Of a stretch of 64,000 bases of DNA, positions 54,454 through 64,000 are shown in pieces (the first letter of the stretch is position 1; each line of letters begins with the position of its first letter). The notes under the pieces were generated by a model that saw nothing but the letters and a program-made list of their open reading frames with translations, was not told the origin of the DNA and did not search any database. Source of the DNA: Deinococcus aquaticus (GTDB lineage: Bacteria > Deinococcota > Deinococci > Deinococcales > Deinococcaceae). The translations under genes and the position numbers were made by a program. The stretch covers positions 3,035,501 through 3,099,500 of the forward strand of contig NZ_CP115165.1 of assembly GCF_028622095.1 (NCBI RefSeq). The letters are read 5' to 3'.

Positions 54454-55158
54454 TCAGCGGCGGTTGGGGTTGCCCATCTCGTCGGGCGCGATGGGGCTGC
54501 CGACGGCTTTGGCGTCCACATGGCTGGCCGGGGCGGGTTTCACGCCGGGGTGCGCCGGGGTACCCAGTGCGGGGGGCACGCTGCCCTCGGCGGGCGCCTG
54601 CTGCGCGTAGCTCTGCACGGACTGGGCGGCGGGCGCGGTCTGCTGGCCGGCGGGGGCCTTGGTGAAGTTCACGGCGGCGGTGGAGGGAACGCTGCCCAGG
54701 GTGCTGGCGGCGCTACGGGCGGGCGTGCCGGTGGCACGGGCGGGCGCGGCGGGCTTACCGCTGCCGGCTGGCTGTCCGGATTTCTCCAGCATGCTGTCCG
54801 CAAACTGTTCCAGGCGGGGAGTGACCACGCGGTCCATGACGGTCTTGAAGGCCAGGGTGCCCAGCGTGGCGACGAGTGCGCCGCCCACGCCGCCGCTACC
54901 CTTGTGGGACTTCTGCGCTTTCATGAGGGCTTTCTGGTGTTTGGCGGGGCTGGCGGCGTCCACGTACACTTTCTTGCTGCGCTTGAACTGCCGGCCGACG
55001 ACCATGCCGATCACGGCGCCCACGGCGGACGCGCCACCGAGCATCTTCAGCGGGTCTTTTTGCAGGTTGACCTGCAGGCTGGCCTGCTGGGTCAGGGCGT
55101 CCACGCTGTTTTTCAGGCGTTCACGGGCTTCCTCGCGTTCCGTGAGGTACTCGGCCAT
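54454..55158 (-). CDS. DUF3618-like membrane-associated protein with Ala/Pro-rich tail
   Basis: A 234-residue protein. The N-terminal charged helix (about 1-30, [20 protein letters not shown]) precedes a hydrophobic segment (about 38-55, [20 protein letters not shown]) and a second weaker one ([17 protein letters not shown]); the last 110 residues are low-complexity Ala/Pro/Thr/Gly. The beginning resembles DUF3618-type proteins that accompany holin-X-like and DUF883 genes in stress-related clusters. The start overlaps the upstream gene stop. Role unknown. Confidence 0.65.
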   Translation of the reverse strand: MAEYLTEREEARERLKNSVDALTQQASLQVNLQKDPLKMLGGASAVGAVIGMVVGRQFKRSKKVYVDAASPAKHQKALMKAQKSHKGSGGVGGALVATLGTLAFKTVMDRVVTPRLEQFADSMLEKSGQPAGSGKPAAPARATGTPARSAASTLGSVPSTAAVNFTKAPAGQQTAPAAQSVQSYAQQAPAEGSVPPALGTPAHPGVKPAPASHVDAKAVGSPIAPDEMGNPNRR

Positions 55159-55991
55159 CAGGACTGCCCTCCTTTTTTCATGTCGTCGCGGAAGGTCGCG
55201 GCGGTGCTGACGGGAATGCCGGGGGCGTCTTTCAGCACGACGGGTTCCTGAAGGTTGGGGTCGTGGTGGTGCCCGTGGGTGCCACCGCGGTGGCCTTCAC
55301 CAGCGTCGCTGCCGTCGATCTGCTTGTTCAGGCCGCTGCCGTAGTTGGCGGGTTCGCCGCCGGGTTTGCTTTCGTACACGGGGACGGTGATCTCGCCGCC
55401 TTCGATGCGGACGGTGGCGGTGCCGCTGCCCTCGCGGGTCACGCGGTTCTCGCCGGCGGCGTGGTTGCTGGCGTCCCGCCCGATGTCGACGCGGGGGCCG
55501 TTGGGGTTGTAGGCGTCACGCTCGGTGGAGCCGCCGGTGCTGTGGGTGCCGGCGTTGTGCGTCATGTGGCTGGCTGCGCCGGTGGCGGGGATGGCCTTGC
55601 TGGTGCCGGAGCTGACGGCCGGGGCGGTGTCGCTGTCGGTATCGGAGCGGCGGGAGCGGGGTTCGTTCATCTGCACCTCGGTGCCGAGTTTCTTGATGCC
55701 CAGGAAGATCAGTGCGCCGGTCACGGCGAAGCTCAGCAGGGCGATGATCAGCGCGGCGGCCCACGCGCCCAGGCCCAGGCGCATCAGGCCGTAGAACACG
55801 GCCAGGATGATGAAGACCAGACCCAGGATCAGCGGGCCGGTGGAGGCCAGCAGCAGCACGGCGCCGATGCCCTTGGCCTTGGCGATTTCTCCGGCTTTGC
55901 GGGCCACGGCGTTGATCTCGGATTTCACGAGGGTCAGGCCAGCGTCGAACACGTCGACCAGCGCGCCCCCCATACTCTTGCGTTCTTCCAT
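55158..55991 (-). CDS. Holin-X-like (superfamily III) membrane protein
   Basis: A 277-residue protein. Residues about 1-120 match the chromosomal phage_holin_3_6/holin-X group: an amphipathic start ([20 protein letters not shown]) then two helices ([20 protein letters not shown] and [20 protein letters not shown]). The rest is a long hydrophilic Gly/His/Asp/Thr-rich tail ([13 protein letters not shown] near the end), not usual in the family. GGAGGGAAAG lies before the ATG. Coupled to the next gene by a four-base overlap. Probably not phage-derived; role in envelope or stress unknown. Confidence 0.75.
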   Translation of the reverse strand: MEERKSMGGALVDVFDAGLTLVKSEINAVARKAGEIAKAKGIGAVLLLASTGPLILGLVFIILAVFYGLMRLGLGAWAAALIIALLSFAVTGALIFLGIKKLGTEVQMNEPRSRRSDTDSDTAPAVSSGTSKAIPATGAASHMTHNAGTHSTGGSTERDAYNPNGPRVDIGRDASNHAAGENRVTREGSGTATVRIEGGEITVPVYESKPGGEPANYGSGLNKQIDGSDAGEGHRGGTHGHHHDPNLQEPVVLKDAPGIPVSTAATFRDDMKKGGQS

Positions 55992-56060
55992 GCTTTCCCT
56001 CCAGGTACCCTCACGAAACGTGAACAGCGGGCCTCAATGCTTATCAGCATAATGAACCCT

Positions 56061-56801
56061 GTGAGCCGCTCTGTGCAGGGACAAGAAAATCTCAACCCGG
56101 ACCCATCTTCCGGCGCGGGCGGTTCCGGGCCGCTGCTCAGCGCCGCGCAGCGCAGCAATCTGCTGCCACTGACCGCCGCCGGGTACGCGTGGTGGCGCGC
56201 GCGGTCCCTGCGGTCGCTGGGCGCGGATTTCACGCTGGAGCGCGAGGCGGCGCTGTTCCGGGCGCTGTGCCGCCCGCAGGCCGGTCAGGACTGGCTGGAC
56301 GTGGGCACCAGCGCGGGCTTCTACGCGGGCGTGCTGGCCCGCGCGGACTGCCGGGTGCTGGCTGTGGACCTGAGCGCCCCGATGCTGCGTGAGGGAGCGA
56401 AGCGCGAACCGGACGCCCGGATCGACTGGGCGCAGCTGAACATGGAGCGTAGCGACCTGCCGCCCGCCTCGTTCGACGGGGTGACGGTCGGCGCGACCCT
56501 GAACGAGACGCGCGGCCCGGCGGCCCTGCTGGCCGAGTGCGCGCGGGTGCTGCGGCCCGGCGGGCAGTTGTGGCTGATGTACCTGCGCCGCACGGGCGGA
56601 CCCCTTCAGGCGGTGTTCGAGCGGCCGAAGGCGGGCGGCCTGAACTTCCCGGACCCCGCGTGGGTGGGGCGGCACCTGCCGGGCCTGATCCGCACGGACG
56701 GCCTGAGTGCGGGGGCCGTGCAGTTCGAGCGGTACGTGAAGGGCACCGACCCGCAGGGTGCCCATGGGGCCGCCGGCCGTGGCGTGTGGGAAACTCTGTA
56801 A
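56061..56801 (+). CDS. Class I SAM-dependent methyltransferase
   Basis: A Rossmann methyltransferase of about 246 residues. The SAM-binding glycine-rich motif is [18 protein letters not shown] (about 75-92), the acidic second motif VLAVDLS, and the [22 protein letters not shown] segment is the usual strand 5 region. Substrate unknown. The start is ambiguous: GTG 56061, seven bases after CATAAT (56048-56053), fits the leaderless pattern; ATG 56052 or 56040 would add 3 or 7 residues. It is encoded 58 bases before crtB, so a link to carotenoid tailoring is possible but unproven. Confidence 0.82.
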   Translation: MSRSVQGQENLNPDPSSGAGGSGPLLSAAQRSNLLPLTAAGYAWWRARSLRSLGADFTLEREAALFRALCRPQAGQDWLDVGTSAGFYAGVLARADCRVLAVDLSAPMLREGAKREPDARIDWAQLNMERSDLPPASFDGVTVGATLNETRGPAALLAECARVLRPGGQLWLMYLRRTGGPLQAVFERPKAGGLNFPDPAWVGRHLPGLIRTDGLSAGAVQFERYVKGTDPQGAHGAAGRGVWETL

Positions 56802-56833
56802 GAATGCGTGACGTTTCCCCCACAGGCGGCCCC

Positions 56834-56839
56834 TACACT
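56834..56839 (+). promoter_or_regulatory. -10 element for crtB
   Basis: TACACT lies 20 bases before the crtB GTG. A start near 56846 leaves a short leader carrying AAGGA, so crtB, unlike many neighbours, is probably not leaderless. Confidence 0.5.
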
Positions 56840-56859
56840 CGGGAGCAAGGAATCCAACC

Positions 56860-57756
56860 GTGACTGACGTGACCTTCACTCCCCCTACTGGCACCGCCCT
56901 GATCCAGGCGGTCGCGCACTGCCAGGACATCACGCGGGAGCACAGCAAGACCTTCTATCTTGGCTCGCGGTTCTTTCCGGCGCAGCAGCGCCGGGCCGTG
57001 TGGGCCGTGTATGCCGCCTGCCGCGACGGCGACGATATCGTCGACGAGCGCAGCGGTGAGGCGGCCCGCGCCGGACTGGACGACTGGTGGGCGCGCACGC
57101 AGGCGGCTTTCGCGGGCCGGCCCGGTGAGCATCCCATCGACACGGCCCTGTCGTGGGCAGCGCTCAGTTACCCCATTCCGCTGTCCGCCTTTGCCGAGCT
57201 GCACGACGGACTGCGCATGGACCTCGCCGGGCACGAGTACCGGACGATGGACGACCTGATCCTGTACTGCCGGCGCGTGGCGGGCGTGGTGGGGTTCATG
57301 ATCGCGCCGGTCAGCGGGTACAGCGGCGGCGAACGCACCCTGCACGCCGCGCTGATGCTGGGGCAGGCCATGCAACTGACCAACATCCTGCGTGATGTGG
57401 GCGAGGACCTGCGCCGGGGCCGGGTGTACCTGCCGGAAACGCTGCTGCTGCAGTACGGCGTGACCCGCGCCGACCTGGAACGCGGGGTGGTCACGCCCGG
57501 GTACCGCGCGCTGATGGAGCACCTGTCGGGACTGGCGCGGGACTGGTACGCGCAGGGCCGCGCCGGAATTCCCTGCCTGCACGGCAGCGCCCGGCTGGCC
57601 GTGGCGACGGCCGCGCGTGCCTACGAGGGCATTCTGGACGACCTGGCGCGCAACGACTTCGATAATTTCGGCCGGCGGGCGCACGTGAGCGGCACGCGCA
57701 AACTGATGATGCTGCCGCGCGCGTGGTGGGAGTTACGGTCGGCCCCTGTTCCCTGA
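56860..57756 (+). CDS. crtB: Phytoene synthase
   Basis: Joins two geranylgeranyl diphosphates to phytoene, the first step of carotenoid (deinoxanthin) synthesis. Both Mg-binding motifs are present: RDGDDIVDE (about 56-64, DxxxD) and [16 protein letters not shown] (about 183-198), with [11 protein letters not shown] before the second. 298 residues. The GTG start has AAGGA eight bases upstream. It is followed by crtI 111 bases later on the same strand; the gap has GGCGGAGG as the crtI ribosome site. Confidence 0.95.
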   Translation: MTDVTFTPPTGTALIQAVAHCQDITREHSKTFYLGSRFFPAQQRRAVWAVYAACRDGDDIVDERSGEAARAGLDDWWARTQAAFAGRPGEHPIDTALSWAALSYPIPLSAFAELHDGLRMDLAGHEYRTMDDLILYCRRVAGVVGFMIAPVSGYSGGERTLHAALMLGQAMQLTNILRDVGEDLRRGRVYLPETLLLQYGVTRADLERGVVTPGYRALMEHLSGLARDWYAQGRAGIPCLHGSARLAVATAARAYEGILDDLARNDFDNFGRRAHVSGTRKLMMLPRAWWELRSAPVP

Positions 57757-57867
57757 GCTTCCCGCGCCGCCAGTCACCCCAGTCCAGGCCAGTTCATTTC
57801 AGCGCCGTTCATCAACGCCAACTTCATCCATCCTGATCACGCCGCGCTGAGCGGCGGAGGTACTTCC

Positions 57868-59577
57868 ATGACTGCTTCCACGGTTTCCACTACTCCTGGC
57901 AAACGCAAGACCGCGCTGATCATCGGTTCCGGTATCGGCGGCCTGAGCCTCGGCATTCGCCTGCAATCGCTGGGTTTCGATACGACCATCCTTGAGCGGC
58001 TGGACAAGGCGGGCGGGCGCGCGTACCAGAAACGCACCGAGGACGGGTACGTGTTCGACATGGGGCCGACCGTGATCACGGTGCCGCACTTCATCGAGGA
58101 ACTGTTCGCGCTGGAACGCGACGCCGGGATGCTGGGCGGGGCGGATTACCCCCCGGCGGTGCTGGCCCCGGACGCCCGCGTGCGCGAGGGCGAGAGCGGC
58201 GGCCCGCGCACGCGCGAGTACGTGAACCTCGTGCCGATCCTGCCCTTCTACCGCATCTACTTCGATGACGGCACCTTCTTCGATTACGACGGCGATCCGG
58301 TCAGCACCCGCCGCCAGATCGGCGAACTGGCCCCCGAGGACCTCGCCGGGTACGAGCGTTTTCATGACGACGCCCGCGCCATCTTCGAGCGCGGCTTCCT
58401 GGAACTGGGGTACACGCACTTCGGGGATGTGGCGACCATGCTGAAGGTCGTGCCGGACCTGATGCGCCTGGACGCCGTGCGCACCCTGTTCAGCTTCACC
58501 GGCAAGTACTTCACGAACCCCAAGATGCAGCAGGTGTTCTCGTTCGAGACGCTGCTGGTCGGCGGGAACCCCCTGAGCGTGCCCGCCATCTACGCCATGA
58601 TTCATTTTGTAGAGAAGACCTGGGGCATCCACTACGCCATGGGCGGCACGGGCGCGCTGGTGCAGGGCTTCGTGCGCAAATTCCAGGAACTCGGGGGGCG
58701 CATCGAGTACGGGCAGGGCGTGCAGGAGATCCTGGTCACGGACGACCGGGGCCGCCCGGTCCGGCACCCGCTGGGGCGGCGCGTGGCGCGCGGCGTGCGG
58801 CTGGAGAGCGGGCAGGAACGCCATGCGGACATCGTGGTCAGTAACGGCGACTGGGCGAACACGTACCTCAAGCGCCTGCCGGCCGCCGCGCGCCTCGTGA
58901 ACAGCGACCTGCGCGTGAAGGCCGCCCGCCAGAGCATGAGCCTGCTGGTCATCTACTTCGGGTTCCGCAAAACCGACACGGACCTGAAACTGCGTCACCA
59001 CAACATCATCCTGGGGCCGCGCTACCAAGAACTGCTGACCGAGATCTTCGGGAAGAAGGTGCTGGGCCGCGACTTCAGCCAGTACCTGCACGTGCCCACC
59101 CTGACCGACCCCAGCCTCGCGCCGGAAGGGCACCACGCGGCGTACACGCTGGTGCCGGTGCCGCACAACGCCAGCGGCCTGGACTGGACGGTGGAAGGCC
59201 CGAAACTGGTCGAGCGGGTGTACACCTTCCTGGAGGAACGCGGGTACATCCCGGACCTGCGCGCCCGCCTGACGCACAGCGAGTTCATCACGCCCGACTA
59301 CTTTGAGGGCACGCTGGACAGCTACCTGGGCAACGCCTTCGGCCCGGAGCCGACGCTGATCCAGAGTGCGTTCTTCCGCCCGCACAACCGCAGCGAGGAC
59401 GTGGGCAACCTGTACATGGTCGGCGCGGGCGCGCAGCCCGGCGGCGGGACGCCCAGCGTGATGATGAGCGCCAAGATGACGGCTCGCCTGATCGCGCAGG
59501 ACTTCGGGATTCACCCCAGCGTGCGCGACGGCGTGCCCGCCACGGAAGGCAGCGGCGCAGAGAGCGCGGCCGACTGA
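57868..59577 (+). CDS. crtI: Phytoene desaturase
   Basis: FAD-dependent desaturase that converts phytoene to lycopene. The N-terminal dinucleotide fold is [20 protein letters not shown] with [15 protein letters not shown] (about 13-50); [16 protein letters not shown] text in the middle ([19 protein letters not shown]) and [19 protein letters not shown] near the end are the CrtI signature. 569 residues. GGAGG precedes the ATG at good spacing. The long terminator at 59585-59636 follows directly. Confidence 0.95.
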   Translation: MTASTVSTTPGKRKTALIIGSGIGGLSLGIRLQSLGFDTTILERLDKAGGRAYQKRTEDGYVFDMGPTVITVPHFIEELFALERDAGMLGGADYPPAVLAPDARVREGESGGPRTREYVNLVPILPFYRIYFDDGTFFDYDGDPVSTRRQIGELAPEDLAGYERFHDDARAIFERGFLELGYTHFGDVATMLKVVPDLMRLDAVRTLFSFTGKYFTNPKMQQVFSFETLLVGGNPLSVPAIYAMIHFVEKTWGIHYAMGGTGALVQGFVRKFQELGGRIEYGQGVQEILVTDDRGRPVRHPLGRRVARGVRLESGQERHADIVVSNGDWANTYLKRLPAAARLVNSDLRVKAARQSMSLLVIYFGFRKTDTDLKLRHHNIILGPRYQELLTEIFGKKVLGRDFSQYLHVPTLTDPSLAPEGHHAAYTLVPVPHNASGLDWTVEGPKLVERVYTFLEERGYIPDLRARLTHSEFITPDYFEGTLDSYLGNAFGPEPTLIQSAFFRPHNRSEDVGNLYMVGAGAQPGGGTPSVMMSAKMTARLIAQDFGIHPSVRDGVPATEGSGAESAAD

Positions 59578-59584
59578 TCCAGCA

Positions 59585-59636
59585 CAGAGGGGAGGGGCCG
59601 CCACATGAAAGGATGTGTGGCGGCCCCTCCCCTCTG
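59585..59636. terminator. Strong bidirectional terminator after crtI
   Basis: A perfect 21-bp stem, 59585-59605 with 59616-59636, around a 10-base loop, in the 63-base gap between converging crtI and the metalloprotease gene. It is the longest perfect hairpin seen in the window. Confidence 0.85.
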
Positions 59637-59640
59637 CTCC

Positions 59641-60456
59641 TCAGCGGGGGTAGAGAGCGTTCACGGTACTCTTGTCGGTCACCGAGAAGCCGTTGCGCTG
59701 GCCCATGCGGTTGATGTCGATGCTGGAGTTCAGGGGCTGGATGGCGATCTTGCCGTCGAAGAAGGCGGGGTAGTGCATGATCGAGTCGAAGTCGTACGCG
59801 CCGTAGCCGGCGCTGCCGCTGCGGATCTGGTACTGGCTCTGCCAGTCGGCGGGGATGTTCGCCCAGACGATCTGCACGTACTGGTCGCGGTCCGGGCGGG
59901 TCTGCTCGTGGAACAGGCCCATGGCGTGCCCGAACTCGTGGATGATCGAGCCGGTCGTGCAGCGGTCGGCCAGGGTGATGGTCTGCTTGCCGCCCACCAT
60001 GCCCAGGCTGGACGCGCAGCTGGTGCCGGTGTTGTACGTGATTTCCACGTAGTTGCGCTGCGTGGTGCCCGTGCGGGGCGTGACGACGACGTTGGTTGTC
60101 GAGCGGATAGTGGACGCGGCGGCGGCCACGCGGTCCCGGATGGCCTGCGGGACGTTCGCGGCGAAGGTGTACGGGATGGTGCGGGCCGTCCAGCGGTAAC
60201 GCGTGTCGACGACGTAGGTACCCTGCGGGGTGACGCTGCCCAGGTCCGCGAGGATGATGTCGTCCTCAAGCATCAGGTAGCCGTCCTGCTCGAAGCCCGT
60301 CACCTGCTGGCGGGTGCCGTCGGGGAGGATCAGCGTGGCGGGCCGGGTGTTCGGGGCCGTGCGGGCGGACGGGCCGTCCTGCTGCGGGGAAGGCTGGGAC
60401 GTGGAGCACGCGGCGAGCAGAAGGGAAAGCAGCAGAACAGGTGTGACTTTACGCAT
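59641..60456 (-). CDS. Astacin-like (M12A) zinc metalloprotease lipoprotein
   Basis: A 271-residue protein with a lipoprotein signal ([10 protein letters not shown], Cys17) and a catalytic domain (about 90-270). The zinc site [19 protein letters not shown] is the extended astacin motif HExxHxxGxxHE, and the Met-turn is SIMHYPAFF with the following Tyr. A prodomain-like region precedes it (about 20-85). Cell-surface protease, possibly self-activated. Bacterial astacins are uncommon; target unknown. Transcribed from the promoter at 60487-60515. Confidence 0.87.
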   Translation of the reverse strand: MRKVTPVLLLSLLLAACSTSQPSPQQDGPSARTAPNTRPATLILPDGTRQQVTGFEQDGYLMLEDDIILADLGSVTPQGTYVVDTRYRWTARTIPYTFAANVPQAIRDRVAAAASTIRSTTNVVVTPRTGTTQRNYVEITYNTGTSCASSLGMVGGKQTITLADRCTTGSIIHEFGHAMGLFHEQTRPDRDQYVQIVWANIPADWQSQYQIRSGSAGYGAYDFDSIMHYPAFFDGKIAIQPLNSSIDINRMGQRNGFSVTDKSTVNALYPR

Positions 60457-60486
60457 GGCAGAGCACCTCGGTTGTGGGATGTCCAG

Positions 60487-60515
60487 AGATTAGAGGAAAC
60501 TGAGAGTCCTGTAAA
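60487..60515 (-). promoter_or_regulatory. Promoter of astacin-like gene
   Basis: On the minus strand TTTACA (60515-60510) and TAATCT (60492-60487) are 17 bases apart; a start near 60480 leaves a 24-nt leader with GAGGT before the ATG. Confidence 0.6.
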
Positions 60516-60573
60516 GTCGCCCGGTCAGCTGGCACGCGGTATGGTCAGTCACTGCTGATCCGGCGCTCAGGCA

Positions 60574-61401
60574 TCAGGCGGTATGGGCGCGCAGCCAGTC
60601 CACGATCCGCGCCCGGACCCGGTCACGCGGCTCGTCGTTCAGCAGTTCGTGATAGCCGCCGTCCTCGATCAGCAGGTCACGGTCACCCGAGGCGATGGCC
60701 TGCATGAAGCGCTGGCTGCCGCGCGGGTCCGTCAGGCGGTCAGCCGCGCCATGCACGACCAGGGTGGGCAGCGTCCAGCGGGCGTACAGCGGCCACAGCG
60801 ACGCGCTGAGCGCCAGCATGCTCGCGCCCGTCAGGGCCGGGACCTTCCCGTGGTACATGCGCGGGTCCGCCTCGTACGCGGCGACTTCCTCGGGCAGGCG
60901 CGACAGGCCGCCGGTGCCCAGGTCGGTGGTGGGCAGGCCCGGCGCGAGGCGCGCGATGACCGGGGCGAGCCGTTTCACGAGCGCGGGTTCGTTCTCGCCG
61001 ACCAGCAGGGCCGGACTGGACAGGATCACGCCGCTGATCCCGCGCGGGTCGCGGGCGGCGCTGGCAGCCGTGACCAGCCCGCCCATGGAGTGCCCCAGCA
61101 GGAACAGCGGGCGGGGGTCGGCGCGCAGGGCCTCACGCGCCGCGAGGTGATCTTCCACCAGAACGCGGACGTCCACCACGGCCCGCGCGCCCCCGGACGC
61201 GCCGTGTCCGCGCTGGTCGGCGGCGTACACCGTGAACCCCGCCGCGACCAGCGTGGGAATCAGGGCGTGGTATCGGTCCACGTACCGCGCGGCGTACTCC
61301 CCGAATCCGTGCGTGAGCAGCACGTTTCCGCGCGGATCGGCGGCGTGCCAAACGTAGCCTTTCACGGGAGCGCCGGGCACCGTCCAGTCCTGACTTTGCA
61401 T
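60574..61401 (-). CDS. Alpha/beta hydrolase (monoacylglycerol lipase/lysophospholipase type)
   Basis: A 275-residue serine hydrolase. The nucleophile elbow is [15 protein letters not shown] (about 93-107, GHSMGG), with [13 protein letters not shown] as the oxyanion loop, [18 protein letters not shown] carrying the Asp, and the His in [15 protein letters not shown]. The Serine aminopeptidase S33/Hydrolase_4 pattern matches monoglyceride lipases. TACACT six bases before the ATG gives a leaderless start. Substrate unknown. Confidence 0.87.
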   Translation of the reverse strand: MQSQDWTVPGAPVKGYVWHAADPRGNVLLTHGFGEYAARYVDRYHALIPTLVAAGFTVYAADQRGHGASGGARAVVDVRVLVEDHLAAREALRADPRPLFLLGHSMGGLVTAASAARDPRGISGVILSSPALLVGENEPALVKRLAPVIARLAPGLPTTDLGTGGLSRLPEEVAAYEADPRMYHGKVPALTGASMLALSASLWPLYARWTLPTLVVHGAADRLTDPRGSQRFMQAIASGDRDLLIEDGGYHELLNDEPRDRVRARIVDWLRAHTA

Positions 61402-61461
61402 GGACCGAGTGTAGGGCAGCCGCCTCCCCGGGAGGAAGGGCCGGGCACCCGGCGCCGGAAG

Positions 61462-62388
61462 TCAGCGCAGCGTCTTGACGAGTTGCCGCTCGACGAGTTG
61501 CGCGGCAATGGGGCCCCGGATGCGGCGGAACAGGTGGTAGTCGAAGAAGTACACCTGCCCGGCCTGACTGGCGCGCAGGCGACTGGTGATGGCCCCCGCG
61601 TTCCACTCGGCGCGCGCGCGGCTGGGCGTGCTGGTCCCGGCAGCCAGGACGATCACGGCGTCCGGGTTGATGGCGGCCAGGCCTTCCACGCTGACCACGG
61701 CGTCCTTCTTCTCGCCGTCGATGACGTTCACGCCGGCGTCGCGCAGCAGGCCGCCGGTCCAGTCGTCGCTGCCGCTGATGGTGAAGGTGTTGCGGGCGTC
61801 GCCGCCGGTCGTCCAGACGACTAGCACGCGCTTCTTCCCGAAGGAGGCCAGCTGCGCGCGGGTACTCTCGACGCTCTTCGTGTAGGTGTTCAGGGCGGTG
61901 CGGTACGCAGCCTCGCGGTTCAGGGCGCGGGCCAGGGTGGGGAGGGTCTTCTGCCACGCGCTGCGGTCGATGCCGTCCAGCAGCAGGGTGGGCGCGATGC
62001 GGCTGAGCTGCGGGTACACGTTTGAGGCGTAGGTCTCGCCGACGATCAGGTCGGGCCGCAGGGCCGTCAGGATTTCGAGGTTCGGGTTGAAGCGGTCCCC
62101 GACGTTCACGGGCGCGCTCGTGACGCGGCTGCCGAGGTACTTGATGTCGCGGATGGGTGAACCGAAGGCCGGGGTTTTCAGGAACGTGGAAGCCTCGCCG
62201 TAGCCGACGGGCTGCACGCCGATGGACAGTAGCAGGTCCAGGGCGTGCGGGCCGAGCGCGACGACGCGCAGCGGTTGCCTGGGGATGGTGGTTGTTCCGG
62301 CGCTGTGCGTGACGGTCTGGGGGTAGGTGGCGGCGGAGGCGCTGCACAGGGATGCGGTGACGGCAGTGGTGATCAGTTGTTTGTGCAT
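61462..62388 (-). CDS. Iron-siderophore/B12-type ABC substrate-binding protein
   Basis: A 308-residue periplasmic or surface binding protein with a signal peptide (about 1-20, SLCSASA) and the two-lobed FepB/BtuF fold (helical backbone type). PLRVVALGPHALDLLLSIGVQPVGYGEA and LRPDLIVGETYAS are typical family blocks. Ligand could be a ferric siderophore, heme or cobalamin. No permease or ATPase gene is adjacent. The ATG follows a leader in which TTGAAA and AGAATC, 18 bases apart (minus strand), are a possible promoter; no clear Fur box was found. Confidence 0.85.
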   Translation of the reverse strand: MHKQLITTAVTASLCSASAATYPQTVTHSAGTTTIPRQPLRVVALGPHALDLLLSIGVQPVGYGEASTFLKTPAFGSPIRDIKYLGSRVTSAPVNVGDRFNPNLEILTALRPDLIVGETYASNVYPQLSRIAPTLLLDGIDRSAWQKTLPTLARALNREAAYRTALNTYTKSVESTRAQLASFGKKRVLVVWTTGGDARNTFTISGSDDWTGGLLRDAGVNVIDGEKKDAVVSVEGLAAINPDAVIVLAAGTSTPSRARAEWNAGAITSRLRASQAGQVYFFDYHLFRRIRGPIAAQLVERQLVKTLR

Positions 62389-62562
62389 GGGTGTCCTTGT
62401 GCGCCGGGGTCCGTGAGGAACCGCCGCGCTGGTGTGGGGGATTCTGCCAGACTTAAATCCGAGTTTCAAGGTCAGGATTAGATTGGGGGAAAGCGCAAGC
62501 ATGAAGCTCCGCTCAACCGCACCCACGGCATCCCCACAGCCTGACCGCGCAGACTGGACCGC

Positions 62563-63000
62563 ATGGCAGACATCGCACGCAAGGCAACGGCCCACTGGGA
62601 AGGCGACCTCAAGCACGGCAAGGGCACCGTGAGCACCGAGAGTGGCGTTCTGGACGGCGCGCAGTACTCGTTCGGCACCCGCTTCGAGAACGGCAAGGGC
62701 ACCAACCCCGAAGAACTGCTGGCCAGCGCCCACGCCGGGTGCTTCACCATGCAGCTCAGCGCCCTGCTCGCCAACCACGGCCACACCATCGAATCCCTGG
62801 ACACCCAGGCCACCTGCGAGATGGTCAAGGACGGCCCCGGCTTCAAGGTCAGCGCCATGAAACTCGTCGTGCGCGGCAAGATCACCGGCAGCGACCAGAC
62901 CGACTTCGAGGAGCACGTCAAGCAGGCCGCCGACATGTGCCCCATGAGTCAGGTCATGAAAGGCAACGTGGAAATCACCCACGAAGCCATCCTGGAATAA
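62563..63000 (+). CDS. osmC: OsmC-family peroxiredoxin
   Basis: Reduces organic hydroperoxides as a tight dimer. Both reactive cysteines are in place: [19 protein letters not shown] (peroxidatic, about residue 60) and [12 protein letters not shown] (resolving, about 126). 145 residues. The glutamate of [13 protein letters not shown] helps activate the first cysteine. The ATG has CAGACT seven bases upstream (62550-62555), a leaderless start. An expected part of the oxidative-stress defence of this genus. Confidence 0.93.
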   Translation: MADIARKATAHWEGDLKHGKGTVSTESGVLDGAQYSFGTRFENGKGTNPEELLASAHAGCFTMQLSALLANHGHTIESLDTQATCEMVKDGPGFKVSAMKLVVRGKITGSDQTDFEEHVKQAADMCPMSQVMKGNVEITHEAILE

Positions 63001-63109
63001 GGTTCTCGTTCCTGCGGCGCCCCGGCCTTCATGGTCAGGGCGCCGTCTCCTGTCGCAGCAGGCCAACCTGCGCATGTGCGAGCGCCCCCTGTGTGACAGG
63101 CTGGCGCGC

Positions 63110-63691
63110 ATGAGTCACCTGTTCTATCTGGTCGGCGCGCCCGGCAGCGGCAAACGCACGGTCGGCAAGGCGTTGTCGGCCCTGACGGGCGCGGCGCTGC
63201 TGGACAATCATCTGACGAACGATCCGGTGTTCTTGGCGGCGGGTATCTCAGGAATCGAGCCGGTCAGCGACGAGGTGTGGGCACTTTGTTTCGCCGTGCG
63301 GCAGTCGGTCAGGACCGCGACGCTGCACGCGCCACCCACGCTGGCCCACATCTTCACGAACTACCTGACGGCGCAAGATCAGGAGTGGATGAACGTGGAG
63401 CGGCTGCGGCAGCTGGCAGCGGCGCGGGGGGTGCCGTTCGTGCCGGTGTGGTTGACGTGCCCACTCCCGGAGCTGGAGCAGCGGATGGGCCTGCCAGAAC
63501 GGGCCGAACGGCTGAAACTGCGCGACCCGGCGCAGCTGCGGGAATTGCTCGCCCGGGCCGGGACGCTACCACCCCCGGCGGACGCGCTGGTGCTGGACAC
63601 CTCGCGGCTGGGACCGCTAGAGGCGGCGCGGCGGATCGTGGCGTTCGCGGGGGGTGTGCCGGTGGCAGATGCGCTTGCCAGTCCTGGGTGA
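63110..63691 (+). CDS. P-loop NTPase / shikimate-kinase-like AAA protein
   Basis: A 193-residue ATP-binding protein. The P-loop GAPGSGKRTVGKALSALTG is at about 8-26 (GxxGxGKR), and a DNHLTNDPVF motif follows at the position of the second acidic strand. The latter half has a LID-like Arg-rich segment (GLPERAERLKLRD). It resembles small-molecule or nucleoside kinases of uncharacterised type. The ATG has CAGGCT seven bases upstream. The substrate is not known. Confidence 0.8.
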   Translation: MSHLFYLVGAPGSGKRTVGKALSALTGAALLDNHLTNDPVFLAAGISGIEPVSDEVWALCFAVRQSVRTATLHAPPTLAHIFTNYLTAQDQEWMNVERLRQLAAARGVPFVPVWLTCPLPELEQRMGLPERAERLKLRDPAQLRELLARAGTLPPPADALVLDTSRLGPLEAARRIVAFAGGVPVADALASPG

Positions 63692-63704
63692 TTCCCATTA
63701 CAAT
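63675..63704 (+). promoter_or_regulatory. Promoter of WGR gene
   Basis: TTGCCA (63675-63680) and TACAAT (63699-63704) are 18 bases apart, and the ATG is six bases after the -10, again leaderless. The stretch 63690-63711 is notably AT-rich. Confidence 0.6.
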
Positions 63705-63710
63705 ATAATT

Positions 63711-64000
63711 ATGTCTGCAACATATCTGGAGTATTCAGATCCGAACGGGGCCGAGCACAAATTCTACGAGGTCACCGTGGAGGGCGCGGACCTGACCGTC
63801 CGCTACGGCCGCATCGGCACCGACGGCCAGACGCAGCGCAAGACCTTCCCCAGCCCTGAAAAAGCGCAGGCAGAAGCCGAGAAGAAACTGAAGGAAAAGC
63901 GCCGCAAGGGCTACGAGGAAGCCGTGCAGGGCGTGCGGCAGAAACGCGAGGTGGTGCGCCGCACCTTCACCGAGACCCGCGCCACCACCCGCCAGGGCGC
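63711..64000 (+). CDS. WGR-domain protein (N-terminal part; runs off the window)
   Basis: The first 96 codons of a gene cut by the window end. The WGR fold is at about 1-75: KFYEVTVEGADLTVRYGRIG (the usual W-G-R motif reads Y-G-R here), then TDGQTQRKTFPSPEKAQAEA. In eukaryotic PARP1 the domain binds DNA ends; in bacteria it is found alone or joined to other domains, often in large proteins of unknown role. The following Lys/Arg-rich helix (KKLKEKRRKGYEEA) is as usual. The rest of the protein cannot be judged. Confidence 0.82.
   Translation, partial: MSATYLEYSDPNGAEHKFYEVTVEGADLTVRYGRIGTDGQTQRKTFPSPEKAQAEAEKKLKEKRRKGYEEAVQGVRQKREVVRRTFTETRATTRQG

Overview
The window is high-GC bacterial chromosome, almost certainly from a Deinococcus species. 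The evidence is the paired carotenoid genes crtB and crtI, an adjacent nurA-herA DNA-end-processing pair, a LysW-pathway type aminotransferase (lysJ), and promoters in which the -10 hexamer lies only 5-8 nt before the start codon in more than twenty-five genes, the signature of leaderless mRNAs. No rRNA, tRNA, CRISPR array, insertion sequence or prophage was seen. Two families of small dispersed non-coding repeats sit between genes.

Layout. 1-7.1 kb: holin-like membrane protein, purB, two tiny reading frames, an HDAC-family deacetylase, a CRP/FNR regulator with an unusually structured upstream region, then nurA-herA. 7.1-10.8 kb (minus strand): two Tat-exported ferritin-like proteins, a TatA, an ECF sigma factor and its RskA-type anti-sigma factor, which look like one envelope-stress module. 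10.9-18.6 kb: RluA-type pseudouridine synthase, DEAD-box RNA helicase with an RGG-type tail, META-domain protein, metallophosphoesterase, small phosphatase and monooxygenase, and leuA. 18.7-27 kb: leuA leader with attenuator, SWIM zinc-finger protein, large DUF11 secreted protein, ilvC, ilvN and ilvB with a second amino-acid-rich leader peptide and attenuator. 27-33 kb: VanW protein, lysJ, a three-gene operon (DMT transporter, flavin-split-barrel protein, DJ-1/PfpI), GNAT and MocR-type regulator sharing one promoter. 34.6-37.4 kb: a compact operon of two lipoproteins ending in Gly-Gly, a glutathionylspermidine-synthase-like ATP-grasp ligase and a voltage-gated-type K+ channel. 37.4-48 kb: cobalamin adenosyltransferase, malQ, amidase, LptA/OstA-like protein, Rrf2, DUF1028, pyrF, EamA transporter, DOMON-like protein, proB. 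48-54.4 kb: TetR, folD with a glycosyltransferase, metX-metY under a SAM-I riboswitch, and a Fur-family regulator. 54.4-64 kb: stress/holin-type membrane pair, methyltransferase, crtB-crtI, astacin-like protease, lysophospholipase-like hydrolase, metal-chelate binding protein, OsmC, a small P-loop protein and the start of a WGR-domain protein.

How the genes work together. Branched-chain amino acid synthesis is controlled at two places by matching devices: promoters of the form TTGCAC-18-TANNNT, a leaderless 15- or 17-residue peptide rich in Leu or in Ile/Val/Leu, and an intrinsic terminator before leuA and ilvB. Methionine synthesis (metY-metX) is controlled by a SAM-I aptamer and terminator. 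The points most worth following up are these attenuators, the lipoprotein-ligase-channel operon, the Tat/ferritin/sigma module, and the roughly 135-bp repeat that in nearly every copy abuts a neighbouring stop codon.
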